The notes under the pieces are model-generated. The model saw only the letters and a list, made by a program, of their open reading frames with translations, made no database searches and was not told the DNA's origin. Source: Mycolicibacterium litorale (lineage in GTDB: Bacteria; Actinomycetota; Actinomycetes; Mycobacteriales; Mycobacteriaceae). Taken from it: a DNA stretch of 64,000 nt. Position numbers and translations under genes: made by a program. Positions within the stretch are counted from its first letter, which is position 1; the number at the start of each line of letters is the position of its first letter. The DNA is taken from assembly GCA_002007745.1 (NCBI GenBank), contig CP019882.1, forward strand, positions 2,914,001 to 2,978,000, given 5' to 3'. Shown here one piece after another: positions 32,343 through 41,612 of this stretch.

Positions 32343-34240
32343 GTGGAGATGTACAAACCCTCCCTGGACTGGAGCAACGAGATCCCGCAGTCGCTGGTGT
32401 GGGCAGCCAAGGCGTGGGCGATCAGCGCGGTGCTCGCCCTGATCGTGCTGGTCCTGCTGGCCCGCTACACCACCTGGGGCCGACAGTTCTGGCGGATCAC
32501 CGGCGGCTACTTTCGCGGACCGGCCAGCCTGACCGTGTGGCTGTGGCTGGGCGTGTTGTTGTTCTCGACGATGATCGCGGTGCGCTTGGACGTGCTGCTG
32601 AGCTACTACAGCAATGACCTGTACTCGTCGCTGCAGGTGGCGTTCGAAGGTGCCGGTGCCGGCAACGACGCGGTCCGCGATTCGGGGGTGCACGGATTCT
32701 GGTTCGCCATCCTCACTTTCGCGCTGATCGCGGTCGTCTACATCACCCGCCAGATCGTCGACATCTACCTGATGCAGCGGTTCATCATCCGGTGGCGGGT
32801 GTGGCTGACCGACCGGCTCACCGGTGACTGGTTGGCCGAGGAAGCCTACTACCGCGGCCGGTTCATCGACGATCCGATCGACAACCCCGACCAGCGCATC
32901 CAGATGGATATCGACGCCTTCACCACATGCACTGGCGCCGAGCCGAATTCGCCGACTGTCGGCACCTCGACGACCCTGCTGTTCGGGGCGATCAACTCGA
33001 TGGTGTCGGTGGTGTCGTTCACCCCGATTCTGTGGGGCCTGTCTGGGTCGCTGACATTTTTCGGTGTGACCCTGGGCCATGCGCTGTTCTGGCTGGTGCT
33101 GCTCTACGTCGGGGTTGCGACCGCCATCGCGTTCTGGATCGGTAAGCCGTTGATTCTGCTGAGTTTTCGCAACGAATTGACCAACGCCGCATTCCGCTAC
33201 GCGCTGGTGCGGTTGCGCGACGCCGCCGAGGCGGTCGGCTTCTACCGTGGTGAGCGGGCCGAACGCGCCATCCTGCAGTCGCGATTCGGGGCGATCATCG
33301 CCAACTACCGGGCCTTCGTGGTGCGCAGCCTCTACCTGCTGGGCTGGAACCAGACGATGAGTCAGGTCATCACCCCGTTGCCGCTGGTGGTGCAGGCCCC
33401 GCGGCTGTTCACCGGCCAGATCACCTTCGGCGACGTAACCCAGTCGTCAAGCGCGTTCCTCAACATCCACGACTCGTTGGCCTTCTTTCGCAGCGTCTAC
33501 GATTCCTTCGCCGCCTACCGGGCCACCATCATCCGGCTCAACGGCCTGGTCGATGCCAACGAAAAGGCCAGGGCGCTGCCGAGATTGACCCCGAGCACAG
33601 CGATGACGGCGCCATGGAGTTGCGCGATGTCGAGGTCCGCCGCCCCAACGGGGACCATCTGATCGACGGACTCGATCTGCGGTTGACCCCCGGCGAGGGG
33701 TTGGTGATCACCGGGCCGTCAGGTTGCGGACGTACCACCCTGTTGCGCAGCATCGCCCGGCTGTGGCCGTACTGCTCGGGCACGGTGCGCCGGCCCGATG
33801 GTGACCGCGACGCGATGTTCCTGTCCCAGGTGCCCTACCTGCCACTGGGTGATCTGCGTGCGGTGCTGTCTTACCCGGCGGTCGAGGCGGCCATTGCCGA
33901 CGACGAGCTGATCGCCGCGCTCGACGACGTGTCGCTGGGCCATCTGGCGGCCCGGCTGGGTGAAGTGGCCGACTGGTCCAAGGTTCTCTCACCGGGTGAG
34001 CAGCAGCGCATCGCCTTCGCCCGGGTGTTGCTGACCAAGCCCCGGGCGGTCTTTCTCGACGAGTCCACCGCGGCGGTCGACGAGGGCCAGGAGTATGCGC
34101 TCTACCGATTGCTGCGCACCCGGCTGCCGCGGTGCATCGTGGTCTCGGTCACCCATCGCAGCACGGTCGAACAACACCACGACCGCCACCTGCGGCTGCT
34201 CGGCGGCGGTCGGTGGGAGCTGGAGCCGGCGGGCAGTTGA
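32343..34240 (+). pseudogene. SbmA/BacA-like ABC transporter, copy 2, frameshifted, with Walker A Lys-to-Arg
   Basis: Tandem paralogue of the preceding gene, starting at GTG 32343 ([13 protein letters not shown]). The membrane domain is intact to about residue 415; the frame is then broken at the CCCC run 33589-33592, where one missing C would give [13 protein letters not shown]. With it restored the protein is 632 aa. The NBD keeps LSPGEQQR and FLDEST, but Walker A reads GPSGCGRTT: the nucleotide-binding lysine is arginine (codon CGT). That change normally cripples ATP hydrolysis. If the frameshift is an assembly error, this half could pair with copy 1 in a heterodimer with one weak site. 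Confidence 0.88.
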
Positions 34241-34258
34241 GTTGTCCGACAGCGGTTT

Positions 34259-35731
34259 TCAGTGCTTGGCAGCGGTGGCGGCGTGCGTCCCGGCCCGCCG
34301 GCCGAAGAAGGAGCCCTCCCCCAGCTGGGTGCCGCTGGCATACCCCTTGCCGTCCTGGGCGATATTGGACGCGCAGGCACCCGCCGCATACAACCCGGGG
34401 ATCACGCTGCCGTCCTCGCGCAACACCTCACCGTCGACGTCGGTGGCCAGACCCCCGACGGTGAAACCGGAGTACATTGCCTTGCCCAGGGTGAGATCGA
34501 AGGCGCCCCACGGCCCTTTGTCCTGCGGCGCAAGGAATTCCGGCTGTTTGTGGAAGTCCGGGTCTTCGCCCTTGGCGGCATGCTCGTTGTAGTTGTTCAA
34601 CGTCTCGACGAGGTTGCCTTTCGGGATGCCCAGCGCGGCCTCCATCTCCTCGACGGTCTCCCAGCCGTCGATGAAGGTGATCAGCGGGATCTCCGGGCGC
34701 TGCATGTGCGCCTCGTCGACGATCAGGTAGGCCGCGCTGTCGGGCTGATCCATCACGAATCCCGAAGTGCGGGAGTGGTAGGAGTCCTCGGTGACGAACC
34801 GCTTGCCGTCTTTGTTGACGATGATGCCGGTCAGCAGGGTGGACGGCGGATACACCGGCGCGGTGATGAACACCTGGTCCATGTGTTTGGTCGCCGCCCC
34901 GACAGATTCGCCCAACCGGATACCCAGACCGTCGTCGTAGCTGTTGCCCAGCACGAACGGCTTCTCGGCGAGCTTCGGGGTGAATTTGGCCACCATGTCC
35001 GGGTTCATCACGAACCCGCCCGCGGCGATCACCACTGCCTTGGCGCGGATCGCGCCGGTCTCGGTGAAGTGCTTCCACGACACCCCCACGACGGCCCCGT
35101 CCGGGCTGGCATCGTCGACGACGAGGTTGGTGGCGCCGGTCTCGTAGCGGATCTGCACGTCGAGTTCGGCGGCGCGCTTGAGCAGCAGCTCGATCACCAT
35201 GGCGGCCCCCTGGGTGTCACCGGGCACCGGCACCTTGTGTCCGCGCGGGGCGGGCACTGCCATGTTCTTGAAGGGCCACACCTTCTCGTTGCCGGTGAAC
35301 ATCAGGCCTTCGGTGTTGGGCTGGATGACGGCCTTCTCCGGGTAGTAGCTCCGCTCGAAGGCAACCCCCAGTTCCTCAAGCCAGTTGAAATGTTCGACGC
35401 TGCCTTCGCAGTACGCGCGGATCTTGTCGAGTTCGGGATCGCGAGACACCGCGACGAGATACTTGTACATCTCCTCGACGCTGTCGCTGTGGCCGGTGGC
35501 CTGCTGCACGGCGGTGCCCCCGCCGAGGTAGAAGTGTCCCCCGGCCATCGAGGTGGTGCCACCGGCGGCGGCGGCACGTTCGAGTACCAGCACGCGGGCG
35601 CCGGCGGCCGCGGCGCTGACTGCCGCGCAACCGCCGCCGATACCGAATCCGATCACCACCACGTCGACCTCATCGGACCATTGGCTCACGTCCGATGCCT
35701 TGACCGCGGCGGGGATGTCGAGGCCACTCAT
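34259..35731 (-). CDS. FAD-binding oxidoreductase, fumarate reductase/KstD type (Rv1817-like)
   Basis: 490-aa flavoprotein related to fumarate reductase flavoproteins and 3-ketosteroid dehydrogenases. The dinucleotide motif VVIGFGIGGGCAAVSAAAAG lies near residues 24-43, followed by the LERAAAAGGTT segment; the C-terminal GLYAAGACA and SGTQLGEGSFFGRRAG close the FAD site. It corresponds to Rv1817. Start ATG 35731 has an AGGAG site and overlaps the stop of the VOC gene upstream (ATGA), so both are one transcript. The substrate is unknown; the pairing with a VOC protein suggests a catabolic or redox step. Confidence 0.88.
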   Translation of the reverse strand: MSGLDIPAAVKASDVSQWSDEVDVVVIGFGIGGGCAAVSAAAAGARVLVLERAAAAGGTTSMAGGHFYLGGGTAVQQATGHSDSVEEMYKYLVAVSRDPELDKIRAYCEGSVEHFNWLEELGVAFERSYYPEKAVIQPNTEGLMFTGNEKVWPFKNMAVPAPRGHKVPVPGDTQGAAMVIELLLKRAAELDVQIRYETGATNLVVDDASPDGAVVGVSWKHFTETGAIRAKAVVIAAGGFVMNPDMVAKFTPKLAEKPFVLGNSYDDGLGIRLGESVGAATKHMDQVFITAPVYPPSTLLTGIIVNKDGKRFVTEDSYHSRTSGFVMDQPDSAAYLIVDEAHMQRPEIPLITFIDGWETVEEMEAALGIPKGNLVETLNNYNEHAAKGEDPDFHKQPEFLAPQDKGPWGAFDLTLGKAMYSGFTVGGLATDVDGEVLREDGSVIPGLYAAGACASNIAQDGKGYASGTQLGEGSFFGRRAGTHAATAAKH

Positions 35732-36219
35732 TGCTGCTCCTGTTTCACGTAGTCGAAGAACGCCTGGATTTCGGCAGGGATGTAGGCGATCTCCAGGTAG
35801 GGCACTCCCGCCGCGGCGGCGGCCAGGTAGGCGAACTGCATGCCCCCGGGCATCACGCCCCGGGCGACCACCGAGGCGGACGGGCCGGCGGCCGCCAGCT
35901 GGGCGTCGAAGTCCTGAGCACTTTCGGCCGTCACACAGATGTGGTGCAGGCCGGGTCCGCTCGCGTCGAGGAATTCGGTGTAGATGCTCTCGCCGCGGGT
36001 GGGTGCGATCAGCTCGAGTTGGGTGTCTCCGGCGTAGCTCAGCGAGATGTCGGCGTGATAGTCGGCCGCGGCGCCGCGGTGCAGGCAGCTGTCGGGGCCG
36101 AAGTGCACGTCGGGCATCCGGATCCACTTCTTGGCACCGAGCAGCGCGGTCAACACGGCCTCGGTGGCGTCCAGATCGCGGGTGACCCAGGCAATCTGGA
36201 CAGGTGTCTGACTGGTCAT
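35728..36219 (-). CDS. VOC (glyoxalase/bleomycin resistance-like) family protein
   Basis: 163-aa vicinal-oxygen-chelate protein. Two beta-alpha-beta-beta-beta modules are apparent: VQIAWVTRDLDATEAVL with TQLELIAP, then GLHHICVTAES with PYLEIAYIP. The later H and E positions fit metal ligands; the usual first histidine of the VOC fold seems replaced by tryptophan (AWVTRD). It could be a dioxygenase-like, epimerase-like or binding protein. Overlaps the flavoprotein gene by 4 bases. Confidence 0.82.
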   Translation of the reverse strand: MTSQTPVQIAWVTRDLDATEAVLTALLGAKKWIRMPDVHFGPDSCLHRGAAADYHADISLSYAGDTQLELIAPTRGESIYTEFLDASGPGLHHICVTAESAQDFDAQLAAAGPSASVVARGVMPGGMQFAYLAAAAAGVPYLEIAYIPAEIQAFFDYVKQEQQ

Positions 36220-36265
36220 CGGCTTCGAGGATATCCCCGCCCCGCCGGTGTGGCTAGAACGTGTT

Positions 36266-36958
36266 CTAGTTGGGCTGTTCGCCGGCCAGCAGCCCGGTGA
36301 TCAACCGCATCTGCTCGTCGAACAGCGCACCGGGCTCGGTGAAGGTGTCGGCCCCGTATTGGCCGAATATCTCGAGACTGATCGCCCCGATCATCAGGGC
36401 CCAGGCGGTGGTGCACCGGATCAGCAGTGCGTCGTCGCCGGCAAATCCGAATTCAGCGCGCACCTTGGCCAGGTCCGCCGACATCGGTTGGGCGACATGG
36501 TGTTCGGTGAGGGCGATGTCGCCGATCGCCACCCCGGTGGCCACCGCGTCGAAGAGCGCACCGACCACCCGGGTGCCCGGTCCGGTGGTCAGTTCGGCCG
36601 GGGCGTGGTAGCCGGGAACCGGGCTGCCGTAGAGCAGGGCCCACTCGGCCGGTTGCGCGGTGGCCCAGTCCCGCATGGCGTGTGCGATCGTCGCGACGTC
36701 GGCACGCCAGTTCGCCGGGGCTCGGTCCCGCGCCCGGTCGACGGAGTCGGCCAGCTCGGAGTAGGCGTCGACCAGGAGCAGGGTCAGCAGTTCGTCGCGG
36801 CTGGCCACGTAGCGGTAGACCGCCGAGGACACCATGCCCAGGTCGCGGGCGATGGCGCGGACCGACAGGCCGGCTGCGCCTTCGGTGGCCAACTGCTGCC
36901 TGCCCAACTCGACGATCTGCGCCTCGATCCGTTGTCGGGTCTCCTGCCGCTTGCCCAC
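36266..36958 (-). CDS. TetR-family transcriptional regulator (Rv1816-like)
   Basis: 230-aa TetR repressor. The helix-turn-helix lies at about residues 15-60 (LATEGAAGLSVRAIARDLGM, SSAVYRYVASRDELL), followed by a helical ligand-binding domain with GYHAPAEL and FGQYGADTF. It corresponds to Rv1816. Start is GTG 36958; the region further upstream holds two copies of an inverted repeat, probably its operators, shared with the divergent F420-type gene. The ligand is unknown. Confidence 0.9.
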   Translation of the reverse strand: MGKRQETRQRIEAQIVELGRQQLATEGAAGLSVRAIARDLGMVSSAVYRYVASRDELLTLLLVDAYSELADSVDRARDRAPANWRADVATIAHAMRDWATAQPAEWALLYGSPVPGYHAPAELTTGPGTRVVGALFDAVATGVAIGDIALTEHHVAQPMSADLAKVRAEFGFAGDDALLIRCTTAWALMIGAISLEIFGQYGADTFTEPGALFDEQMRLITGLLAGEQPN

Positions 36959-36979
36959 CAGCCGAGTGTGACACAACCG

Positions 36980-37041
36980 AGAACACTGCTCTTGTTTTCT
37001 CGCGAAGTCGATGCCAGACTGCAATTCAAGAGCACCGCTCT
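36980..37041. promoter_or_regulatory. Paired TetR-type operators in a divergent promoter
   Basis: Two copies of one motif AGARCACYGCTCT occur at 36980-36992 and 37029-37041, centres 49 bases apart. Each is a dyad AGA(A/G)C-N3-GCTCT (the second perfect). They lie between the divergent TetR gene and the nitroreductase-like gene, so the regulator probably controls both. Pattern evidence only. Confidence 0.55.
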
Positions 37042-37058
37042 CTAATAGAGGAGACGCC

Positions 37059-37499
37059 ATGACCACCCATTACCAACCTCCGAATGCCACCGCGCGCGCC
37101 CTCAACGCCGTCATCCGCGCGCTGGCGGAAGCCGGGGTCAGCATCGCCGGATCGCGGGCGCTGCGGGTTCGCGGACGCAAGTCCGGCACGGTACGCAGCG
37201 TGGTGATCAACGTGTTGCGGGTCGACGGCGTGGACTATCTGGTGTCCCCGCGCGGCAACACCCAGTGGGCGCGCAACGTGCGCGCGGCCGGAGCGGTCGA
37301 ACTCGGACCGCGCTGGCGGCGCACGCCGGTTCGGGTCACCGAAGTCGCCGACGACGCCAAGCCCGAGCTGCTCAGGCGCTACCTAGCCCGATGGTTCTGG
37401 GAGGTCAAGGGCCACATCGCGGGCCTCACGCCGCAGTCCGACGACGACCAGCTTCGAGGCGCGGCCCCGCTCATCCCGGTGTTCGCGGTGACGGCTTAG
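37059..37499 (+). CDS. Deazaflavin (F420)-dependent nitroreductase-family protein (DDN-like)
   Basis: 146-aa split-barrel protein of the FDOR-B/DDN family; members use F420H2 to reduce quinones, nitro compounds and other acceptors. Typical segments are ALRVRGRKSGTVRSVVINVLRVDG, LVSPRGNTQWARNVRAAG and VEL, with RYLARWFWEV near the end. ATG 37059 follows a GAGGAG site. It is divergent from the TetR gene with shared dyads and convergent with the protease gene (stops overlap by 3 bases). Confidence 0.87.
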   Translation: MTTHYQPPNATARALNAVIRALAEAGVSIAGSRALRVRGRKSGTVRSVVINVLRVDGVDYLVSPRGNTQWARNVRAAGAVELGPRWRRTPVRVTEVADDAKPELLRRYLARWFWEVKGHIAGLTPQSDDDQLRGAAPLIPVFAVTA

Positions 37500-38212
37500 C
37501 GGGGCAGGGCCGAACCCAGGTTCGCGTTGGCATCCTGGGCGGCGGCCACATTCACCACATCGGTGCCCTGGCCGGCCTGCTGGGTGGTGGCCACCCATGA
37601 GACGGCCGCGGGCAGGTTGCCCCAGGTGCTGTTGAACAGCCCGATGATCACGGCTTTGTTGTTGTCGACCGGCATGTAGACCGGCCCCCCGGAATCGCCC
37701 TTCTGGCTGACGACCCCGTTCTCCATGGTGAACCAGCCGTTGTTGACCCGCTCGATCGATCCGCAGCTCTCCCCGGTGATCACCCCGAAGTGGCAAACCG
37801 GTTGCCCGGCCGCCATCGGCGGGGCGGCATCGGCGACCAGCGCGCGACCCCCGGGCAGGATGTTGTTGACGGCGACGTCGGCGGCCAGGGTGATCGTCTC
37901 GTAGTCGGAGATCACCTGGTCGGTGCGCACGACGGCGCCGTCGGGGGTGTTGTCCTGGAACGTGGCGACCATGCCGATGAAGTGGCCGTCACGGTCGGTC
38001 ACCGGGCCGTCGCCCCGGCAGTGACCGGCCGAATAGGCGACCCGCGCGACGGGATCGACATAACCTAGGGTGCAGACGTTGCTGGCCTGCCGGATCTCCA
38101 TCCCGGGCGAGACCACTACGCCGGGCGAGGCCTGGGCCTGGGGCGCGACGATCGCGGACATCGCCACGGCGGCTGCGCCGGCGAGTATGCAACGAGCGAA
38201 TAAGCGAGCCAC
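37496..38212 (-). CDS. Secreted trypsin-like serine protease (Rv1815-like)
   Basis: 238-aa exported protein. The N-terminus (MARLFARCILAGAAAVAMSA) is a signal peptide with likely cleavage after AQA at residue 28. The chymotrypsin-type triad is visible: His64 in YSAGHC, an acidic residue near 91 (NTPDGAVVR) and Ser174 in KGDSGGPV. Two cysteine pairs flank the active site. It corresponds to Rv1815, an exported protein of unknown substrate. Start is GTG 38212. Confidence 0.87.
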   Translation of the reverse strand: MARLFARCILAGAAAVAMSAIVAPQAQASPGVVVSPGMEIRQASNVCTLGYVDPVARVAYSAGHCRGDGPVTDRDGHFIGMVATFQDNTPDGAVVRTDQVISDYETITLAADVAVNNILPGGRALVADAAPPMAAGQPVCHFGVITGESCGSIERVNNGWFTMENGVVSQKGDSGGPVYMPVDNNKAVIIGLFNSTWGNLPAAVSWVATTQQAGQGTDVVNVAAAQDANANLGSALPR

Positions 38213-38341
38213 CCTACACCCCGATCGGTCGGCGACCCGTCAACGACGCGGTCGCAATAGTGTGTCGACTGTGTATCGGTGTCGATCTCGAATCGTTACC
38301 AACGCACTATTGCGTACCCGCGCCGTCCCCGCATGAATCGG

Positions 38342-38947
38342 TCAGGGAATGGTGACGACCTGCCCGGGGTGGATCAGATCCGGGTTGGCGATGCCGCTGG
38401 CGGCCGCGATGTCCGGATAACGGTTGCCGTCGCCGTAGAACCGTTCGGCGATCGCCCAGAGGGTGTCGCCGGACTCCACGGTGTACGTCCGCGGCGCGGG
38501 CGGCGGTGGCGGTGCGGCCGGTTCTTCGGCGGCCGCCGGCGCGGCGTCGACCTTGACCTCGTCGACGACGGCGTCTTCGGCGACTTCCTCGACCGGGGCC
38601 GGTGGCGGTGGGGCGTCGGTCTCGGTGCGAGACGACCACGCCGGTCCGTCGGCCGCGTACAGCACCACGTTGCGGTCGTCCTGGACGACCAGCTTGACGT
38701 TCTTCTTGCCCTTGGTGTCGGAGTGCCACACCGGCTTGTCCGCGGTGTAGAGCACGAAGTTGCCGTCGGTCTGGACCTCGGCGCGCACCACGCTCTGGCC
38801 ATTGGTGCCGGTGGCCCAGACGGCCTCGCCGCGCGCGGCGAGGACCAGGTTGCCGTCGTCCTGCAGGGTCAGGGTGTAGGCCCCGTTTTCGGACGTGAGC
38901 GAATCGCCCACTTCCAGTTTCTGTCCTTCGGTGAGTGTGTCTCCCAT
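38342..38947 (-). CDS. LysM and bulb-lectin (beta-prism II) domain protein
   Basis: 201-aa protein with an N-terminal monocot-mannose-binding-type lectin domain (about 1-107) carrying three Q-x-D-x-N-x-V motifs: QDDGNLVLA (29-37), QTDGNFVLY (59-67) and QDDRNVVLY (89-97). A Pro/Ala/Glu-rich linker (about 112-153) leads to a C-terminal LysM domain (YTVESGDTLWAIAERFYG, about 155-201). A protein of this design from M. smegmatis is a mannose-specific beta-prism II lectin. LysM suggests peptidoglycan binding. No signal peptide is visible, so its route to the wall is unclear. Strong GGAGGAGG ribosome site ahead of ATG 38947. Confidence 0.92.
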   Translation of the reverse strand: MGDTLTEGQKLEVGDSLTSENGAYTLTLQDDGNLVLAARGEAVWATGTNGQSVVRAEVQTDGNFVLYTADKPVWHSDTKGKKNVKLVVQDDRNVVLYAADGPAWSSRTETDAPPPPAPVEEVAEDAVVDEVKVDAAPAAAEEPAAPPPPPAPRTYTVESGDTLWAIAERFYGDGNRYPDIAAASGIANPDLIHPGQVVTIP

Positions 38948-38964
38948 GACTTCCTCCTCCTAAT

Positions 38965-38978
38965 TGACGCACGCGTCA
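38965..38978. promoter_or_regulatory. Palindrome upstream of the LysM-lectin gene
   Basis: TGACGC-AC-GCGTCA is a perfect 6-bp dyad with 2-base spacing, 18 bases upstream of the ATG at 38947. It could be an operator or overlap the core promoter; no factor can be named. Confidence 0.4.
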
Positions 38979-39050
38979 TAAGCGCGGCGACGTGAGCCTA
39001 ATCAGGAAGCGGCGGCCCGTGGAGGGTTGTGCCCAACACGGAGGAAACTG

Positions 39051-40457
39051 TCAGGAATCGAAACCGAGGCCGAGGCGGTCGAGCGTGCGCAGGAAGACAT
39101 TGCGCTTTCCGGCGTTGTGGTCGGCCTGGTTGAGCGACCATCGGGTTGCCTGGATCCCGATGCTGGCCACCGGCTCCGGTGGGAACGGCAGCGGCTTGCG
39201 GTTGACCATCTCCAACTCGGTCCGCTCGGTCGGATGTCCGTCGAGCAGATCCAGGCACACGTCGGCGGCGAACCGCGCCGCCCCCACGCCGAGGCCGGTG
39301 AATCCGTTGACGTAGGCGATGCGGCCGCGCCCCGCCAGACCCCAGTGCGCACAGAACCGGGTGTTGGTGTCGATCGCGCCGGCCCACCGATGACTGAACC
39401 GGACGTCTTCGAGCTGCGGGAAGGTGATGAAGAAGTGTGCCGCCAGCTTGCGGTAGGTCTCGGGTCGGTCTTCGTACATCGAGTCCACCCGCCGGCCGTA
39501 GTGGTAGACCGCGTCGTACCCGCCCCAGACGATCCGGTTGTCAGCCGAGAGCCGGTAATAGTGGAACTGGTTGGCACTGTCCCCGATCCCCTGCCGGGAC
39601 TGCCAGCCGATCCGGTCGAGTTGTTCGGCGGTCAGCGGTTCGGTGGCCAACACGTAGTCGTACACCGGCACGGTGTGCAGCCGGTTGCGCTTGAGCAGGC
39701 TGGGAAAGACGTTGGTGGCCAAGACAACCTGATCGGCGGTGATCACCCCCGCCCGAGTGGTCACCTGCACACTGCGCCCCTCCCGTTGGACGGCCAGCGC
39801 CGGGGTGTGTTCGAAGATCTGCACGCCGGCCTCAGTGCAGGCTCGGGCGAGCTCGCACACCAGCCGCGCGGGGTGGACGATCGCGCAGGTCTCGGCGGCG
39901 ACCAATCCGGCCAGATAGGTGGGCGAGGCCACCTCGGCGCGAACCGCCGCCTGGTCGAGGAACCGGCCCTCACCCACCTCGGCGCCCTCGCGTAACCACT
40001 CGACCTGGTGGGGTTCGGTCGCCACGGCCAGCATGCCGCTGCGTTCCCAGTCCACCTGCATACCGTACTTGGCGATATCGGCCTGCATACCGTCGAGATT
40101 GGCCAGGCCCAGCTTCTCGAGCTGCTCGAATTCGGTCGGCCAGCGGGACTTCCCGTTCTGCGCGCCGTGGGTGATGCTGGCCTCGACGAACCCGCCGTTG
40201 CGTCCCGAAGCCGCCCAGCCGACCCGTTCGGCCTCGATCAGCGTGACCCGCGCCTGCGGGTTGCGCTCCTTGGCGTGCAGCGCCGTCCAGAGGCCGGCAT
40301 AGCCGCCGCCCACCACCAGCAGGTCGGTGGTCAGCTCGCCGGGCAACGCGGGGTAATCCGGCCGGGGAATGTCCAGCCACATCGACCCGAATACGGCGGA
40401 ACCCAGCGCACGAGCGATCAGATCGGGGTCGACATTGCGATCGAAAACGGTCTGCAC
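39051..40457 (-). CDS. FAD-dependent amine/amino-acid oxidase (DAO family, PuuB-like)
   Basis: 468-aa flavoprotein of the DAO superfamily. The FAD motif LLVVGGGYAGLWTALHA lies near residue 46, then the family segment ERVGWAASGRNGGFVEAS. C-terminal parts (HRWAGAIDTNTRFCAHWG, AYVNGFTGLGVGAARFAADV) resemble gamma-glutamylputrescine and related oxidases. The substrate is not determinable. It is a single gene between the lectin and the antiporter pair, all on the minus strand. Confidence 0.85.
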   Translation of the reverse strand: MQTVFDRNVDPDLIARALGSAVFGSMWLDIPRPDYPALPGELTTDLLVVGGGYAGLWTALHAKERNPQARVTLIEAERVGWAASGRNGGFVEASITHGAQNGKSRWPTEFEQLEKLGLANLDGMQADIAKYGMQVDWERSGMLAVATEPHQVEWLREGAEVGEGRFLDQAAVRAEVASPTYLAGLVAAETCAIVHPARLVCELARACTEAGVQIFEHTPALAVQREGRSVQVTTRAGVITADQVVLATNVFPSLLKRNRLHTVPVYDYVLATEPLTAEQLDRIGWQSRQGIGDSANQFHYYRLSADNRIVWGGYDAVYHYGRRVDSMYEDRPETYRKLAAHFFITFPQLEDVRFSHRWAGAIDTNTRFCAHWGLAGRGRIAYVNGFTGLGVGAARFAADVCLDLLDGHPTERTELEMVNRKPLPFPPEPVASIGIQATRWSLNQADHNAGKRNVFLRTLDRLGLGFDS

Positions 40458-40484
40458 CCCAGCATGGTGCCACGCGCAGCCGCG

Positions 40485-41609
40485 CTACTTGGCGAACCGC
40501 GCCAACAGCGGCCCGATGATCGCCAACACGAACACGTAGGGGGTGGCCACCGAGCCGACCGCGGCGACCGTGCTGCCGGCCAGGCCGATGATCACCAGCG
40601 AGAACTCGCCGCGGGCGATCAGCGCGGTGCCCGCCCGCAACTGGCCGGGCCGGGCCACACCGTCGCGGCGGGCCGCGTAGGCGCCGGTGGCTACCTTGGT
40701 CGCGGCGGTGACGATGGCCAGCACCACGGCGACCGGCAGCATCGGGATCAGATCGGCGGGGTTCACCGCCAGTCCGATGGCCAGGAAGAACACCGCGGCG
40801 AACAGGTCGCGCAGCGGCGTCAGCACGGCCCGCGCCCGGTCGGCGGTCTCCCCCGTCAGCGTCAGCCCCACCAGGAAGGCGCCCACCGCTGCCGAGGCGT
40901 GCAGGTGCTCGGCGAGCGCGGCCACGATGAGCGTCAGCCCGAGGATCCGCAGCAACAGCTGTTCGTCGTCGGGGTGGGCGATGAGCCGCCCGACGTGGTG
41001 GCCCCAACGGTAGGACGCCGCGAACGCCGCGCCGAGGGACAGCATCGCGACAACCATCCAGAGCAACGCCTGCAGCCAGGTCCCGCCCGCGGCGAGCACG
41101 GCCAGCAGCGGCAGGTAGGCCGCCATCGCGAAATCCTCGAGCACCAGCACCGACAGCACTGCGGGGGTTTCCCGGTTGCCGAGCCGGTGCAGATCGTTGA
41201 GAAGCCGGGCGATCACTCCCGACGACGAGATGAACGTGATGCCTGCCATCGCCAAGATGCCGACGACGTTCATCCCGAGCAGCCAGCCGGCGACCGCGCC
41301 GGGGGTGGCGTTGAGCACCAGGTCCACTGCGGCCGAGGGCAGGTGGCGACGCATGCTGGCGGCGAATTCGCCGATCGAGAATTCCAGGCCGAGGGTGAGC
41401 AGCAGCAGGACCACGCCGATCGATGCGCCGGTGGAGACGAACTGTCCCGCCGCGGGCACCGGGGCGATTCCGCCGTTGCCCAGCGCCAGCCCGGCCAGCA
41501 GGTAAAGCGGGATCGGCGACAGTGCGTACCGGCGGGCCAGCGTGCCGAGGATCGTCAGGACTGTGAGGATGACGCCGAGTTCTAGTAGGAGCGCCACCGA
41601 CACGGCCAT
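40485..41609 (-). CDS. khtU: CPA2-family cation/proton antiporter, membrane subunit (KhtU-like)
   Basis: 374-aa integral membrane protein with about twelve helices, of the monovalent cation:proton antiporter-2 family. Typical segments are LLLTLGLEFSIGEFAASMRR, SSSGVIARLLNDL, VLSVLVLEDFAMAAYLPLLA and FLVGLTLTGET. It follows a TrkA-C-domain gene with a 3-base gap, the arrangement of the Bacillus K+/H+ antiporter KhtTU, in which the small subunit senses nucleotides or pH. A K+ efflux role is inferred from that pairing. Confidence 0.87.
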   Translation of the reverse strand: MAVSVALLLELGVILTVLTILGTLARRYALSPIPLYLLAGLALGNGGIAPVPAAGQFVSTGASIGVVLLLLTLGLEFSIGEFAASMRRHLPSAAVDLVLNATPGAVAGWLLGMNVVGILAMAGITFISSSGVIARLLNDLHRLGNRETPAVLSVLVLEDFAMAAYLPLLAVLAAGGTWLQALLWMVVAMLSLGAAFAASYRWGHHVGRLIAHPDDEQLLLRILGLTLIVAALAEHLHASAAVGAFLVGLTLTGETADRARAVLTPLRDLFAAVFFLAIGLAVNPADLIPMLPVAVVLAIVTAATKVATGAYAARRDGVARPGQLRAGTALIARGEFSLVIIGLAGSTVAAVGSVATPYVFVLAIIGPLLARFAK

Positions 41610-41612
41610 AGA

